42,059 nucleotides of DNA from Candidatus Neomicrothrix parvicella RN1. GTDB taxonomy: Bacteria > Actinomycetota > Acidimicrobiia > Acidimicrobiales > VFJN01. The translations under genes and the position numbers were made by a program. Positions 31,004-39,236 of the stretch are shown piece after piece (position 1 is the first letter of the stretch; each line of letters starts with the position of its first letter). Under the pieces are notes generated by a model, which had not been told where the DNA came from, did no database searches, and worked only from the letters and a program-made list of their open reading frames with translations. Where the stretch lies: NCBI GenBank assembly GCA_945898515.1, contig CAMDIH010000014.1:1-42059 (forward strand), read 5' to 3'.

Positions 31004-31936
31004 ATGAAGTCGTTCGAAAAAAAGTTGGCGGTCGTCACCGGCGGCGGAACCGGGATGGGCCGAGAACTGGTGCGGCAGTTGGCCGCCGAGGGTTGTCACG
31101 TGGCCGCCTGCGATGTGCATCTCGACACGCTGGAGGAGACGATCCGCCTCGCCGAGAAGGATGCGCCCTCGGGCACGCGACTGTCGATGCATCGCTGCGA
31201 CGTGGCCGACGAAGGGCAGATGTTGGCCTTCCGGGACGAGGTGGTGGACCACCACCAGATCGATCACGTCAACCTCGTGTTCAACAACGCCGGGGTGGGC
31301 GGTGGCGGGAGTTTTGTGACCGGGGACCGCGCCGAGTGGGACCGCACCTTTGGCATTTGCTGGGGCGGGGTCTACAACGGCTGTCGGGCGTTCGTTCCGC
31401 TCCTGGTGGCGTCCGACGAGGGCCACTTGATCAACACGAGCAGCGTGAATGGGTTCTGGGCGTCGCTGGGGCCGGGCATCCCCCACACCGCGTACAGCGC
31501 CGCCAAGTTCGCCGTTAAGGGCCTCTCGGAAGCGCTGCTGGAAGACTTCCGGTTGAACGCACCCCATGTGCAGGTCTCGGTGGTGATGCCTGGCTACATC
31601 GGTACCGACATCGTGAATAACAGTCAGCGCGTGTTCGGGGACCGTGAGCCGGTCATCAGCGACATCAAAGTAGGCATGGAGCGTCGCGGTATTTCCACCG
31701 CCGGCATGGACGACGACACGCTGCGGGCCCTGTCGGCGGGTTTCGGCGACATGTTCCGAGACCACGCACCGATGACCGCAGCGGAGGCAACCACGGTGAT
31801 CCTCAATGGGGTGAGAGCCGGGACCTGGCGCATCCTGGTGGGGGACGATGCCCATAAACTGGACGCGGCGGTGCGGGCCGATCCGCTGAGCGTCTACGGC
31901 CCCAAGGGACTCTCGCTGTCTCTAGGCGAGATCTAG
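31004..31936 (+). CDS. short-chain dehydrogenase/reductase
   Basis: 310 residues. VTGGGTGMG loop, CDVHLDTLEET (Asp favouring NAD), RCDVAD, NNAGVGGGG, INTSSVNGFW (Ser) and YSAAKFAVKGLSEAL (Tyr and Lys) define a classical SDR; VVMPGYIGTDI follows. The C-terminal ~90 residues (MERRGISTAGMDDDTLRAL, TVILNGVRAGTWRILVGDDA) form the extended region of acyl-chain or steroid-active SDRs common in actinobacteria. AGGAGG lies at an ideal distance before ATG 31004. It follows the SCP2 gene in an operon, so a sterol or fatty-acyl substrate is plausible. Its stop overlaps the convergent gene by 4 nt. Confidence 0.9.
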   Translation: MKSFEKKLAVVTGGGTGMGRELVRQLAAEGCHVAACDVHLDTLEETIRLAEKDAPSGTRLSMHRCDVADEGQMLAFRDEVVDHHQIDHVNLVFNNAGVGGGGSFVTGDRAEWDRTFGICWGGVYNGCRAFVPLLVASDEGHLINTSSVNGFWASLGPGIPHTAYSAAKFAVKGLSEALLEDFRLNAPHVQVSVVMPGYIGTDIVNNSQRVFGDREPVISDIKVGMERRGISTAGMDDDTLRALSAGFGDMFRDHAPMTAAEATTVILNGVRAGTWRILVGDDAHKLDAAVRADPLSVYGPKGLSLSLGEI

Positions 31937-32358
31937 CGGTTCCGGGACGCCGACGGCGCGTTTGCGTCAGGGGCCAGGTGGAGGCCGAGGGCGGCGAGAC
32001 GCTGCTGGAGCGCTTCCACGAGGGCATCGGGATCGGCGCGGCATTGGTTCAGTTGCTCCGCCGATAACAGCACGCGCAGGCCCGTCGCGGTTCGGCCCAG
32101 CACCATGGGGGTGGTATCACCGGTGATGGCCAGAACATCAGGCGGACGCTCGTCACGGTGCAACAGGGTGAAGTCCACCCCGAGCGTCGTGCACGCCGCA
32201 TCAAATGAAGACCGGCGACGCAGCGGGCCGTGGGTGATGTCGCAGAGCGAACAGTGGCCTCGGCCAGCGGCTTTCTTCACGACGTAGGCCAACTCACCCC
32301 GCCACGAACCGTTGGCGTGGTACACGCCGATGAGTTCAGTAACGGCTTGCGTGGTCAT
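31933..32358 (-). CDS. conserved-looking protein with a HCSLCDITHG motif, unknown function
   Basis: 141 residues. TELIGVYHANGSWRGELAYV leads to AGRGHCSLCDITHGPLRRR, a CxxC flanked by His residues that could bind metal or be redox-active. The rest (FTLLHRDERPPDV, VLGRTATGLRVLLSAEQLNQC, LEALQQRL-like helix) is a compact alpha/beta mix with no signal peptide. I believe similar proteins with a CALCDITH-type motif occur in other bacteria, but I cannot name a family. It converges on the SDR with a 4-nt overlap and is 14 nt downstream of an LLM gene on the same strand... the gene order suggests it is transcribed from its own ATG at 32358, upstream of which lies the LLM stop. Confidence 0.65.
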   Translation of the reverse strand: MTTQAVTELIGVYHANGSWRGELAYVVKKAAGRGHCSLCDITHGPLRRRSSFDAACTTLGVDFTLLHRDERPPDVLAITGDTTPMVLGRTATGLRVLLSAEQLNQCRADPDALVEALQQRLAALGLHLAPDANAPSASRNR

Positions 32359-32372
32359 GCCGAGAAGTATGC

Positions 32373-33365
32373 TCAGAGGCCCGCCGCCCGGGCAAAGGCA
32401 GTCAACTCACGTTGCGAATCCGGGCCGCAGGGTTGATAGGCCACTTCGGTGATGCCCTGAGCCGCGTAGGCGGCGAGGCGCTCGCCAACTTCCGCGGCTG
32501 GCGCCGTGAGGGTGAAGGCCCCGATGAGTTCGCTCAGCCCACCGCTCAGGCCGGCGCGATCACGATCGGTGAGTTCCACCAGGTGCCCCTCGTGGGTAGC
32601 GAGATGGCGGTGACGTGGGTGGATTTCCTCGACGCCGGCGCGCCATTCCGCCCCGCCCGGGAACCGGTCGACCACCTCGGGTCCGCCCCGCTCGTACATG
32701 CCGTGTAGCACCACCGCTACCCCCGGCCCGGCGGCTTCGATGACCCGCTCGCTGGTAGGGGTCTCGCCGTCGTCCAACACGGTTCCAAAAGTCAGTAAGG
32801 CCCGCCATTCCCCAGTGGCATTGGCATTGGGTGCCCCCGCCGCCATCGTGCCATCGCCGAGTTCTTCGGCCACGGCGTTCCCTTTCGGTCCATCAGCACC
32901 GATCAATATGGGCACTTCGATGGGACGAGGGGCGCCGAATCCGCGGGGGTGAACCATCCGGATGGGACGGCCGTCCCACTCCACCTCTTCGCCCCGCAGC
33001 AGCCCCTTGATGGCCATGACGTAGGTCCGGACGTCGGCCCAGCGCATGGGCTTCTGGCCGAGCACGTGTCGCCCGGTGAAGCCCGCCCCGATGGCCACCG
33101 CCACGCGTCCGGGGGCGAGGTCGCACAGGGTGGCGATGGCCGCGGCGTTTACCATCGGATGACGCAGGCTCGGCACCAGAACACCGGGGCCGAGGCCAAT
33201 GCGCTCGGTGCGTTCGGCGGCCCGGGCGAGGGTGATCCACACGTCGTGATAAAGCGCCGGGGAGTCGTAGACCCAGGCCCGCTCGTAGCCGAGATCTTCG
33301 GCGAGGGCGATGAGGTTGGGCGTGTCGAGCCCAGGCGGAAAGGCGGCGGAGATGGCGATCGGCAT
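32373..33365 (-). CDS. LLM-class F420-dependent oxidoreductase
   Basis: 330 residues of the luciferase-like barrel. Near the N-terminus LAEDLGYERAWVYDSPALYHDVW, then RIGLGPGVLVPSLRHPMVNAAAIATL and GRVAVAIGAGFTGRHVLGQ; PIEVPILIGADGPKGNAVAEEL follows. This is the 5,10-methylene-H4MPT reductase-like/F420 branch (Mer-type fold). The hydride donor is expected to be F420H2. The substrate is unknown. The C-terminus (AYAAQGITEVAYQPCGPDSQ) is typical. A TACGGT box 6 nt before ATG 33365 predicts a leaderless mRNA. The HCSLCDITHG gene lies 14 nt downstream on the same strand, so the two probably share a transcript. Confidence 0.86.
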   Translation of the reverse strand: MPIAISAAFPPGLDTPNLIALAEDLGYERAWVYDSPALYHDVWITLARAAERTERIGLGPGVLVPSLRHPMVNAAAIATLCDLAPGRVAVAIGAGFTGRHVLGQKPMRWADVRTYVMAIKGLLRGEEVEWDGRPIRMVHPRGFGAPRPIEVPILIGADGPKGNAVAEELGDGTMAAGAPNANATGEWRALLTFGTVLDDGETPTSERVIEAAGPGVAVVLHGMYERGGPEVVDRFPGGAEWRAGVEEIHPRHRHLATHEGHLVELTDRDRAGLSGGLSELIGAFTLTAPAAEVGERLAAYAAQGITEVAYQPCGPDSQRELTAFARAAGL

Positions 33366-33448
33366 CCCTGCACCGTACGCACGATCTGCCGGGTGGTGGC
33401 GAACGCCGATGCGACGCGGCGGCGGCTCCCTCAGTACCGTCCTAGCCC
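33366..33448. promoter_or_regulatory. divergent promoter region with two leaderless-type boxes
   Basis: Reverse-strand TACGGT (33372-33377) is 6 nt before the LLM ATG at 33365. Forward TACCGT (33435-33440) is 8 nt before the thioesterase ATG at 33449. Neither start has a Shine-Dalgarno sequence. Confidence 0.45.
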
Positions 33449-34291
33449 ATGTCTGAGACCTGGCCCGACCTCACCATCGGCGGCCAGGACCGCCGCAGTG
33501 ATCACGCCTTGCTCGGCTTGGAACACCTGGGGCCCGGTCACGCCAGTTTCGTGCTCACCCAACCCTTGGCCCGCTTCGACGGAAAACTTTTCGGGGGCAC
33601 GGCGATCGCGGTGGCGGTAGCCCTAGCGGAGGTAACCACGGCGCGTCGGGCGCTGTGGACCACCGTGCAGTTCATTTCGGGCGCCACCTCCCTCGGGGAC
33701 CGCTTCGATTGCACCACCGAGGTGCTCGCCGAGGGCAAGAGCGCGGCGCAGGTGCGGGTTCGAGCACACGTGGCGGGCCGGGAGATCTTTTGTGCGCTGG
33801 GGGCGACGGCCCATCACAAGGCCGATCGGATCGAGTCGGCGTTCGTTCCGTTTCCCTCGGTTCTCACCCCCTCGGAGGCCCCGCCCTTTGAGCTTCCGCT
33901 GCCGCCGGCCCTGCGGCCCATCGCCGCCAAGGTGATTCGCAACATTGAGATGCGCTCGGCCGAGCCGCTCGCCCGCGCTGAAGGTTCGCACGCCCATCTC
34001 CGGTTGTGGACCCGGGTGCCCGGATCGGTGGCGACCCCCGCAGTCATGGCCTATCTCGCCGACATGGTGCCGCTGTCGATCACCCGCGCCGCGGGACGCG
34101 CCGGTGCGGGCAGCAGCATCGACAACACGATGCGCTTCTCCGGAGCGGCCGCCGCCGAGTGGGTCCTGCTCGATCTGGCTCCCTCCGTCGCCTCCGGGGG
34201 CTACGGCCACGGAGATCTGCGGGTGTGGTCTCCCGAAGGCGAGTTGCTCGCCACCGGGAGCCAAACCTCCAGCCTGTTGCTGTTCGACTGA
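33449..34291 (+). CDS. acyl-CoA thioesterase, tandem hot-dog (TesB-like)
   Basis: 280 residues with two hot-dog domains. N-terminal domain: FDGKLFGGTAIAVAVALAE around the first long helix, then WTTVQFISGATSLGDRFDCTTEVL. C-terminal domain: VMAYLADMVPLSITRA helix, followed by IDNTMRFSGAAAAEWVLLDLAP and LRVWSPEGELLATGSQTSSLL. The order matches acyl-CoA thioesterase II-like enzymes, which hydrolyse acyl-CoA to free acid and CoA. The final VWSPEGELLATGSQ is a family hallmark. It would recycle CoA for the ligases and hydratases nearby. A TACCGT box lies 8 nt before the ATG. Confidence 0.84.
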   Translation: MSETWPDLTIGGQDRRSDHALLGLEHLGPGHASFVLTQPLARFDGKLFGGTAIAVAVALAEVTTARRALWTTVQFISGATSLGDRFDCTTEVLAEGKSAAQVRVRAHVAGREIFCALGATAHHKADRIESAFVPFPSVLTPSEAPPFELPLPPALRPIAAKVIRNIEMRSAEPLARAEGSHAHLRLWTRVPGSVATPAVMAYLADMVPLSITRAAGRAGAGSSIDNTMRFSGAAAAEWVLLDLAPSVASGGYGHGDLRVWSPEGELLATGSQTSSLLLFD

Positions 34292-34303
34292 ACCCGGCCG
34301 GGG

Positions 34304-35170
34304 CTAGCCCGCCGGGAGAGCGAGGGGTAAGAAGCGCTCGGCGGCGGGGCCGAGCGGCCCGGTCCGGTGGACCACCACGAGCGAGCGCCGCAGACGCGGG
34401 ACGGTGGGCTGCACAGTGGCCCCTAGTTGGCGGGCCGCCCGGGCCAGGGTGGTGGGCAGGAAGGTGGTGCCGGCTCCGGCGAGCACGAGCGGAATGAGGG
34501 CATCGCGCTGAGCCGTTTCTACGGCCACCTCGGCGGTTACCCCGGCGGTGTCGAGGGCCGTCTCCACCGTGTCGCGCAGCGACGTGCCGGTGGGGGTGAG
34601 CACCAAGGGCACTCCGGCGAGCCGGTCGAGACGCAGGGCGCGCGTCGACCCTCCCGGCGGAGATACCGCCACGAGTTCCTGGTGGTGCAGGGGGATCTCC
34701 TCGAGTAAGCGGTTGGCGGGACCGGCCTCGGTAATCCCGAGTTCGGCCGCCCCGGACCGCACATCGTCGGCCAGGTCAGCCAGGTTGAGCGGTGCCCCCA
34801 GCCGGACGGTCACCCCGGGATGGGCCCGACGGAACCGTCCCACCATCGCCGCCATGGGATCCGCCGCCAACGTGGGCAAGGAGGCGAGATCCAGGCGCCC
34901 CGCCACGAGACCGGTCACCGCGGCCACGGCGGCAGCGGCGTTGTCGATGTTGCGCAGCGCCTGCCGGGCGGGGCCCACCAGCGCCTCTCCCGCCGGGGTG
35001 AGCCGGGTCCCGTGGCGGGACCGCACCAACACGGGCGCGCCCAGTTCCGTTTCGAGTTCGCGCACCGCCAAGGACACCGCCGGCTGGGCTACCGCCACCG
35101 CATCGGCGGCGGCGGTGAAACTGCCTTCGTCCACGACGGCGAGGAACAAACGGAGGCGACGGAGATCCAT
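34304..35170 (-). CDS. LysR-family transcriptional regulator
   Basis: 288 residues. The N-terminal winged helix is standard: MDLRRLRLFLAVVDEGSFTA, then AVAVAQPAVSLAVRELETEL and LVRSRHGTRLTPAGEAL. The C-terminal effector domain (about residues 90-288) has the periplasmic-binding-protein fold with VTVRLGAPLNLADLADDVRSGAAELGI. LysR proteins usually control a divergent gene; here that is the TauE/SafE exporter, so the effector may be a sulfonate, sulfite or related anion (inference). TAAGAT lies 6 nt before ATG 35170, so the message is probably leaderless, with an A/T-rich dyad overlapping it for autoregulation. Confidence 0.9.
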   Translation of the reverse strand: MDLRRLRLFLAVVDEGSFTAAADAVAVAQPAVSLAVRELETELGAPVLVRSRHGTRLTPAGEALVGPARQALRNIDNAAAAVAAVTGLVAGRLDLASLPTLAADPMAAMVGRFRRAHPGVTVRLGAPLNLADLADDVRSGAAELGITEAGPANRLLEEIPLHHQELVAVSPPGGSTRALRLDRLAGVPLVLTPTGTSLRDTVETALDTAGVTAEVAVETAQRDALIPLVLAGAGTTFLPTTLARAARQLGATVQPTVPRLRRSLVVVHRTGPLGPAAERFLPLALPAG

Positions 35171-35240
35171 AGGAGTATCTTATAAACATAACTCTAAACA
35201 TGTCTTTGACTTCTACATATCGCTAGCGTTGGATGGAGGG
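35171..35240. promoter_or_regulatory. LysR-TauE divergent control region with A/T-rich dyads
   Basis: This 70-nt gap is strikingly A/T-rich for the window. TTATAAACATAA (35180-35191) is an imperfect dyad overlapping the LysR TAAGAT box (reverse, 35177-35182). AAACAT repeats at 35184-35189 and 35196-35201. TTGACT at 35206-35211 could be a -35 for the exporter, but a paired -10 is unclear. LysR binding is inferred. Confidence 0.5.
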
Positions 35241-35987
35241 GTGCCGCACTTCCTGATCCTCCTCGCGGGCGTGGCCGCCGGAGGGGTGTTCGGACTGTTC
35301 GGAGCGGGAGGCTCGGCCTTTGCCACCCCGATGCTTGCCCTGGTGGGGGTGCCGGGCGTCTTGGCCATCGCCACACCGTTGCCAGCGCTGCTGCCCGCCT
35401 CGCTGGTCTCGGCCCGTCGCCAACTCCGCCAGGGCAACCTCGACCGTCGGGTCGCCGGCCTGGTCATCGCCGGCGGCGTGCCGGGGGCGGTGGTGGGCGC
35501 GGTGGGTTCGCGTTACGTGAGCGGGAGCGCCCTGCTGATCGCATCGGGAGTGTTGCTCCTGGTGGTGGGGGCACGGGTGCTGCTGCCCGACCCGACCGGC
35601 CACGTTGATCGGGCCGCCGCCCGTCGGGACCAGCCCCTGATGATCCTGATCCCCGCCTTCGCCGTTGGCCTCCTGAGCGGGTTGCTCGCCAATAGCGGCG
35701 GATTTTTGCTGGTGCCTCTGTGCATCGTGCTGCTGGGCCTCACCGCCGCCAGGGCGGCGGGCACGAGCATCGTGGCCGCCGGGGCGCTGTCGATACCGAT
35801 CCTCCTCGTCCACTGGAACCTCGGCCACATCGACTGGATGGTGGCGTTCGTCTTTGCCCTGGGGATGCTCCCCGGCTCCCTCCTGGGCAGCCAGTTGAGC
35901 GATCGCATTCCGCCGGTGCGCGCCCGCCAACTCTTTGGCGTGGCGCTGGTGGCCTTCGCCATCTGGTTCCTGGGCGTTCAGTTCTAA
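35241..35987 (+). CDS. TauE/SafE-family membrane exporter
   Basis: 248 residues with about eight hydrophobic helices in two repeats. The first repeat opens LLAGVAAGGVFGLFGAGGSAFATPML and the second AFAVGLLSGLLANSGGFLLVPLCI; these G-rich loops are the TauE/SafE signature. Between them lies a cytosolic stretch rich in Arg and Asp (GHVDRAAARRDQ). Family members move sulfite, sulfoacetate or other organic anions across the membrane. GTG 35241 abuts GGAGGG; TTG 35229 is an in-frame alternative with better ribosome-site spacing possibilities upstream. It is divergent from, and probably controlled by, the LysR gene. Confidence 0.86.
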   Translation: MPHFLILLAGVAAGGVFGLFGAGGSAFATPMLALVGVPGVLAIATPLPALLPASLVSARRQLRQGNLDRRVAGLVIAGGVPGAVVGAVGSRYVSGSALLIASGVLLLVVGARVLLPDPTGHVDRAAARRDQPLMILIPAFAVGLLSGLLANSGGFLLVPLCIVLLGLTAARAAGTSIVAAGALSIPILLVHWNLGHIDWMVAFVFALGMLPGSLLGSQLSDRIPPVRARQLFGVALVAFAIWFLGVQF

Positions 35988-36020
35988 GCGCTCCCCCGAC
36001 GGGATCATCCCCCGGTGCCC

Positions 36021-36048
36021 CTGGCCGCCGGACGCGCCGCCCGGCCAG
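36021..36048. terminator. inverted repeat after the exporter gene
   Basis: CTGGCCG (36021-36027) and CGGCCAG (36042-36048) are perfect 7-bp arms around a 14-nt GC-rich loop, 33 nt after the TauE stop. It may act as a terminator; there is no T-run. Confidence 0.38.
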
Positions 36049-36096
36049 CGCGTAGGGGGTGGACGGGGCCGCTGGAGGGCCAGTGAGTGCTCGTGC

Positions 36097-36121
36097 GACC
36101 GGCCCGAAGCAGGGCCGGGTC
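36097..36121. terminator. strong GC hairpin in the 220-nt gap before the SDR-DUF2867 gene
   Basis: GACCGGCCC and GGGCCGGGTC pair (9 bp, one bulged base) around a GAAGCA loop. The 35988-36207 gap holds this and the preceding repeat but no gene. It may be a terminator or part of the leader of the next gene. Confidence 0.4.
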
Positions 36122-36207
36122 GGCTCCTATGGAAGGATTCGTGACGTTCGGTGGGCTAGTGATCCTGCCGAGCATGGCGATCGTCTCAACCCGTTCCGAT
36201 AGGCACC

Positions 36208-37728
36208 ATGAACTCTCCCCTCGTCAGCGACCCTCCCCCGGAGGGCGCTTCCCTTCCCACACCTGTTCGGGTGCTCGTTTCCGGTGCATCGGGCTACATC
36301 GGCGGCCGTCTCGTCACCGAACTTCTTGCCCACCGCCACCACGTTCGTTGCGTCGCCCGCGATCCGCGCAAACTCGATCCCGCTCCGTGGCGGTCCAGCG
36401 TTGAGGTGGTGCGGGCCGATCTCGCCGATGATCTCACCGCCGCCATGGACCAGATCGATGTGGCCGTCTTCCTCGTCCACAGCATCGGTGAGGGCAGCGA
36501 CTGGGTGGCCCGGGAACGAGCTATCGCCGAGAACTTCCGCACCGCCGCGGAGCGGGCGGGCGTCGGACGGATCGTCTATCTCGGCGGCCTGGGCGACGAC
36601 CGCAGCAACCTCAGCATCCATCTGCAGAGCCGCCACGATGTGGGCGCGACGTTGGCCGACGGACCTATCGAGACCGTCGAGTTACGGGCCGCCGTGGTCA
36701 TCGGCTCCGGGTCGGCCAGTTTCGAAATGCTCCGTTACCTAACGGAAGTCCTGCCGGTGATGGTCACGCCTAAGTGGGTGGACACGCTGTGTCAGCCCAT
36801 CTCGATTCGAGACGTCCTGCGCTATCTGGTGGCGGTGATCGAAGAGCCAGCGCCCCTGGCGGGGATCCTGGAGATCGGCGGCCCCGATGTGGTGTCCTAC
36901 GCCAGGATGATGGCGATCTATGCGGAACAGGCTGGGCTCAAGAAGCGCCGACTCTTGCCGGTGCCGGTGCTCACCCCTCGGCTGTCCTCCCTGTGGGTCG
37001 GTCTCGTCACGCCGGTTCCTGCCCAGCTCGCCCGACCCCTCGTGGACTCCCTGGTGAACTCCGTCACGGTCACTGACCATCGGGCCGAGACGTTGTTCCC
37101 CTTTGCGCGAGTGCCCCTCGCCGAGTCGATCAACAAGGCGGTTGGCCGCACCGCCATCGGCGACGTCCCCACCAAGTTTGATGACGCCTCCTCGCCGGTG
37201 TGGCAGTCGGCGGCCACTGATCCGGGCTGGACCGGCGGCACCGAGGTAACCGATGTTCGCACCCTGGTGGTGGCCGCTGATCCGCACCGCACCTGGCAAG
37301 CAGTGTGTCGAGTGGGCGGCGACCGTGGCTGGTACCGGGGCGAAATGCTCTGGCGAGCGCGCGGGCTAGCCGATCAAATCGCCGGTGGCCCGGGCCTCCG
37401 TCGCGGCCGCCGCCACCCCGACCACCTTGCGGTGGGCGAACCGGTGGACTTCTGGCGAGTTGAAGACCTCGAAGTCGACCACCGCTTGGTGCTCCACGCC
37501 GAGATGCGCCTCCCGGGAGTGGCCTGGCTCGAGTGGACGATAGATCCAGTCACCGACGGCTCGCTGATCGTTCAGACGGCCCGCTTTCGCCCCCGTGGGT
37601 TGTGGGGCCGCGTCTATTGGTACGCCGTGGCGCCCTTCCACGGTCTCGTGTTCCCGGGCCTCCTCAAGGGCATTGCCCAAGATGCGCTCAGCCATCCCGA
37701 GCCGGTCACCGCTGCTGCGCCGCACTAG
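36208..37728 (+). CDS. NAD(P)-binding extended SDR fused to DUF2867
   Basis: 506 residues. Residues about 20-300: an atypical SDR with VLVSGASGYIGGRLVTELLAH (dinucleotide loop), CVARDPRKL (Arg favouring NADP), VFLVHSIGEGSDW and VYLGGLGDD; the YxxxK is not obvious, as in NmrA-like proteins. Residues about 330-500: DUF2867, with WYRGEMLWRARGLADQIAGGPGLRRGR and GVAWLEWTIDPV, ending in PRGLWGRVYWYAVAPFHGLVF, a SRPBCC-like fold. This fusion is a known architecture in actinobacteria and cyanobacteria, of unknown function; a quinone, pigment or lipid role has been supposed. It lies 107 nt upstream of cydA, so a quinone link is possible. Confidence 0.85.
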   Translation: MNSPLVSDPPPEGASLPTPVRVLVSGASGYIGGRLVTELLAHRHHVRCVARDPRKLDPAPWRSSVEVVRADLADDLTAAMDQIDVAVFLVHSIGEGSDWVARERAIAENFRTAAERAGVGRIVYLGGLGDDRSNLSIHLQSRHDVGATLADGPIETVELRAAVVIGSGSASFEMLRYLTEVLPVMVTPKWVDTLCQPISIRDVLRYLVAVIEEPAPLAGILEIGGPDVVSYARMMAIYAEQAGLKKRRLLPVPVLTPRLSSLWVGLVTPVPAQLARPLVDSLVNSVTVTDHRAETLFPFARVPLAESINKAVGRTAIGDVPTKFDDASSPVWQSAATDPGWTGGTEVTDVRTLVVAADPHRTWQAVCRVGGDRGWYRGEMLWRARGLADQIAGGPGLRRGRRHPDHLAVGEPVDFWRVEDLEVDHRLVLHAEMRLPGVAWLEWTIDPVTDGSLIVQTARFRPRGLWGRVYWYAVAPFHGLVFPGLLKGIAQDALSHPEPVTAAAPH

Positions 37729-37835
37729 CGCCGCGCCGTGGTGATACCCCGCCCGGCCGGGGGCGGCGCAGTCCGGCGGCCCCAACATCGTGATCTGCTA
37801 GGAACATGCTTGTGCGCTCGCCGGGAGACTTCTAG

Positions 37836-39236
37836 ATGCGCTGGTTGCTAGCCGGCATCCTGGCCATCGACCCGGTGCCGTGGGCCCGAGCGCAAATGGC
37901 TTTCACGCTGGCGGCCCACATCATCCTCGTGCCGCTCGGGGTGTCGTGGGCCTTGATCATGCTGATCGCCAACTATCGCGGGGTTCGCCATGGCGACGCC
38001 GATGCCCTCGTCTTGGCCCAGCGGTGGTCCAAGTACCTAGCCGTCACTTTCGCCGTGGGTGCGGTCACCGGCACCGTGCTCTCCTTCGAGTTCGGTCTGC
38101 TCTGGCCGCGCTTCATGGGACAGTGGGGCGAAGCCTTCGGCATCCCTTTCCTGTTCGAAGGCCTCTTCTTCTTCGCCGAGGCCATCTTCGTGTCCATCTA
38201 CATCTTCGGGTGGCGACGGATGAAACCGTGGCCACACTTCTTTTCCGGGGTCCCCATCGTGATCTGTGGCATCGGCGGCAGTGCCGCGGTGATTGCCTCC
38301 AATGCGTGGATGAACGATCCATCTGGGTTCACCCTCGATCAGGCCGGCCAAATCATCGAGGTCGATCCCTGGGGGGTCATCTTCAACGATGCGATGCCCT
38401 TGATGGCCGCCCACATGGTGGTGGCGGCCTACGTCGTGGGCGGATTCATGATCGCTTCGGTCTACGCGGTGGGCATGGCGCGGGGTCGCCGAGATCGGTA
38501 CCACCGCCTTGGATTCCTCATCCCCTTCACCGTGGCGGCCATCGCGGTGCCGATCCAAATCGGGGTAGGCGATCGCCTCGCTGGATGGGTCCAGGAGAAC
38601 CAGCCCGTGAAGTTCGCCGCCATCGCCCTGGTGCCGGAGACCGCCAGCGACGTGCCCGAAACCCTGTTCGGTCGTCTCCAAGACGACGGCACCGTGTCCG
38701 GTGGCATCGCCATCCCCGGCATGACCTCGTACATGACGAACCCCTCGACGGGCACAGCCACGGTGATCCAAGGCCTCGACACGGTGCCGGCCGGAGACCG
38801 TCCCACTACTTCCCAGGTCAACATCGTGCACTGGTCGTGGGATGTCATGGTGGGCATCGGGATGCTGCTCCTGCTCCTGTCCCTTTGGTACGGCGCGACC
38901 TGGCTCTTCCGGCGCGACATGCCCCAAAGCCGCCTGTTCCTGCTGGTGGCCTCGGCCAGTGGCGTACTGGCGGTGATCGCGATGGAAGCCGGATGGGTGG
39001 TCAGCGAAGTGGGCCGTCAACCGTGGATCGTCTACAACCTCCAGCGGGTGGACGATGCAGCCACCGCCAACACCGGTGTCTGGATCACCTTTATCGGCAT
39101 CGTGGTCTTGTACGCGGCGTTGGCGGCCACCACGATCTATGTGTTGCGCACCATGAGCATTCGCTTCAAACGGGAAGACCATCACAACCAGCCGGTGCCC
39201 TACGGCCCTTCCGACGGTGGTCAATCGGATCCATGA
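37836..39236 (+). CDS. cydA: cytochrome bd oxidase subunit I
   Basis: 466 residues with nine or so membrane helices. FTLAAHIILVPLGVS carries the heme b595/d-region His28 near the N-terminus; MPLMAAHMVVAAYVVGGF holds the heme b558 His; GRQPWIVYN is the conserved CydA signature close to residue 390. The quinol-binding Q-loop between helices VI and VII is short (S-class), as in Gram-positive relatives. It catalyses quinol (menaquinol) oxidation with O2 reduction to water, at high O2 affinity, in the cytoplasmic membrane. GGGAG at 37823-37827 precedes ATG 37836. It overlaps cydB by 4 nt. cydCD, needed for assembly, are not in the window. Confidence 0.95.
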   Translation: MRWLLAGILAIDPVPWARAQMAFTLAAHIILVPLGVSWALIMLIANYRGVRHGDADALVLAQRWSKYLAVTFAVGAVTGTVLSFEFGLLWPRFMGQWGEAFGIPFLFEGLFFFAEAIFVSIYIFGWRRMKPWPHFFSGVPIVICGIGGSAAVIASNAWMNDPSGFTLDQAGQIIEVDPWGVIFNDAMPLMAAHMVVAAYVVGGFMIASVYAVGMARGRRDRYHRLGFLIPFTVAAIAVPIQIGVGDRLAGWVQENQPVKFAAIALVPETASDVPETLFGRLQDDGTVSGGIAIPGMTSYMTNPSTGTATVIQGLDTVPAGDRPTTSQVNIVHWSWDVMVGIGMLLLLLSLWYGATWLFRRDMPQSRLFLLVASASGVLAVIAMEAGWVVSEVGRQPWIVYNLQRVDDAATANTGVWITFIGIVVLYAALAATTIYVLRTMSIRFKREDHHNQPVPYGPSDGGQSDP

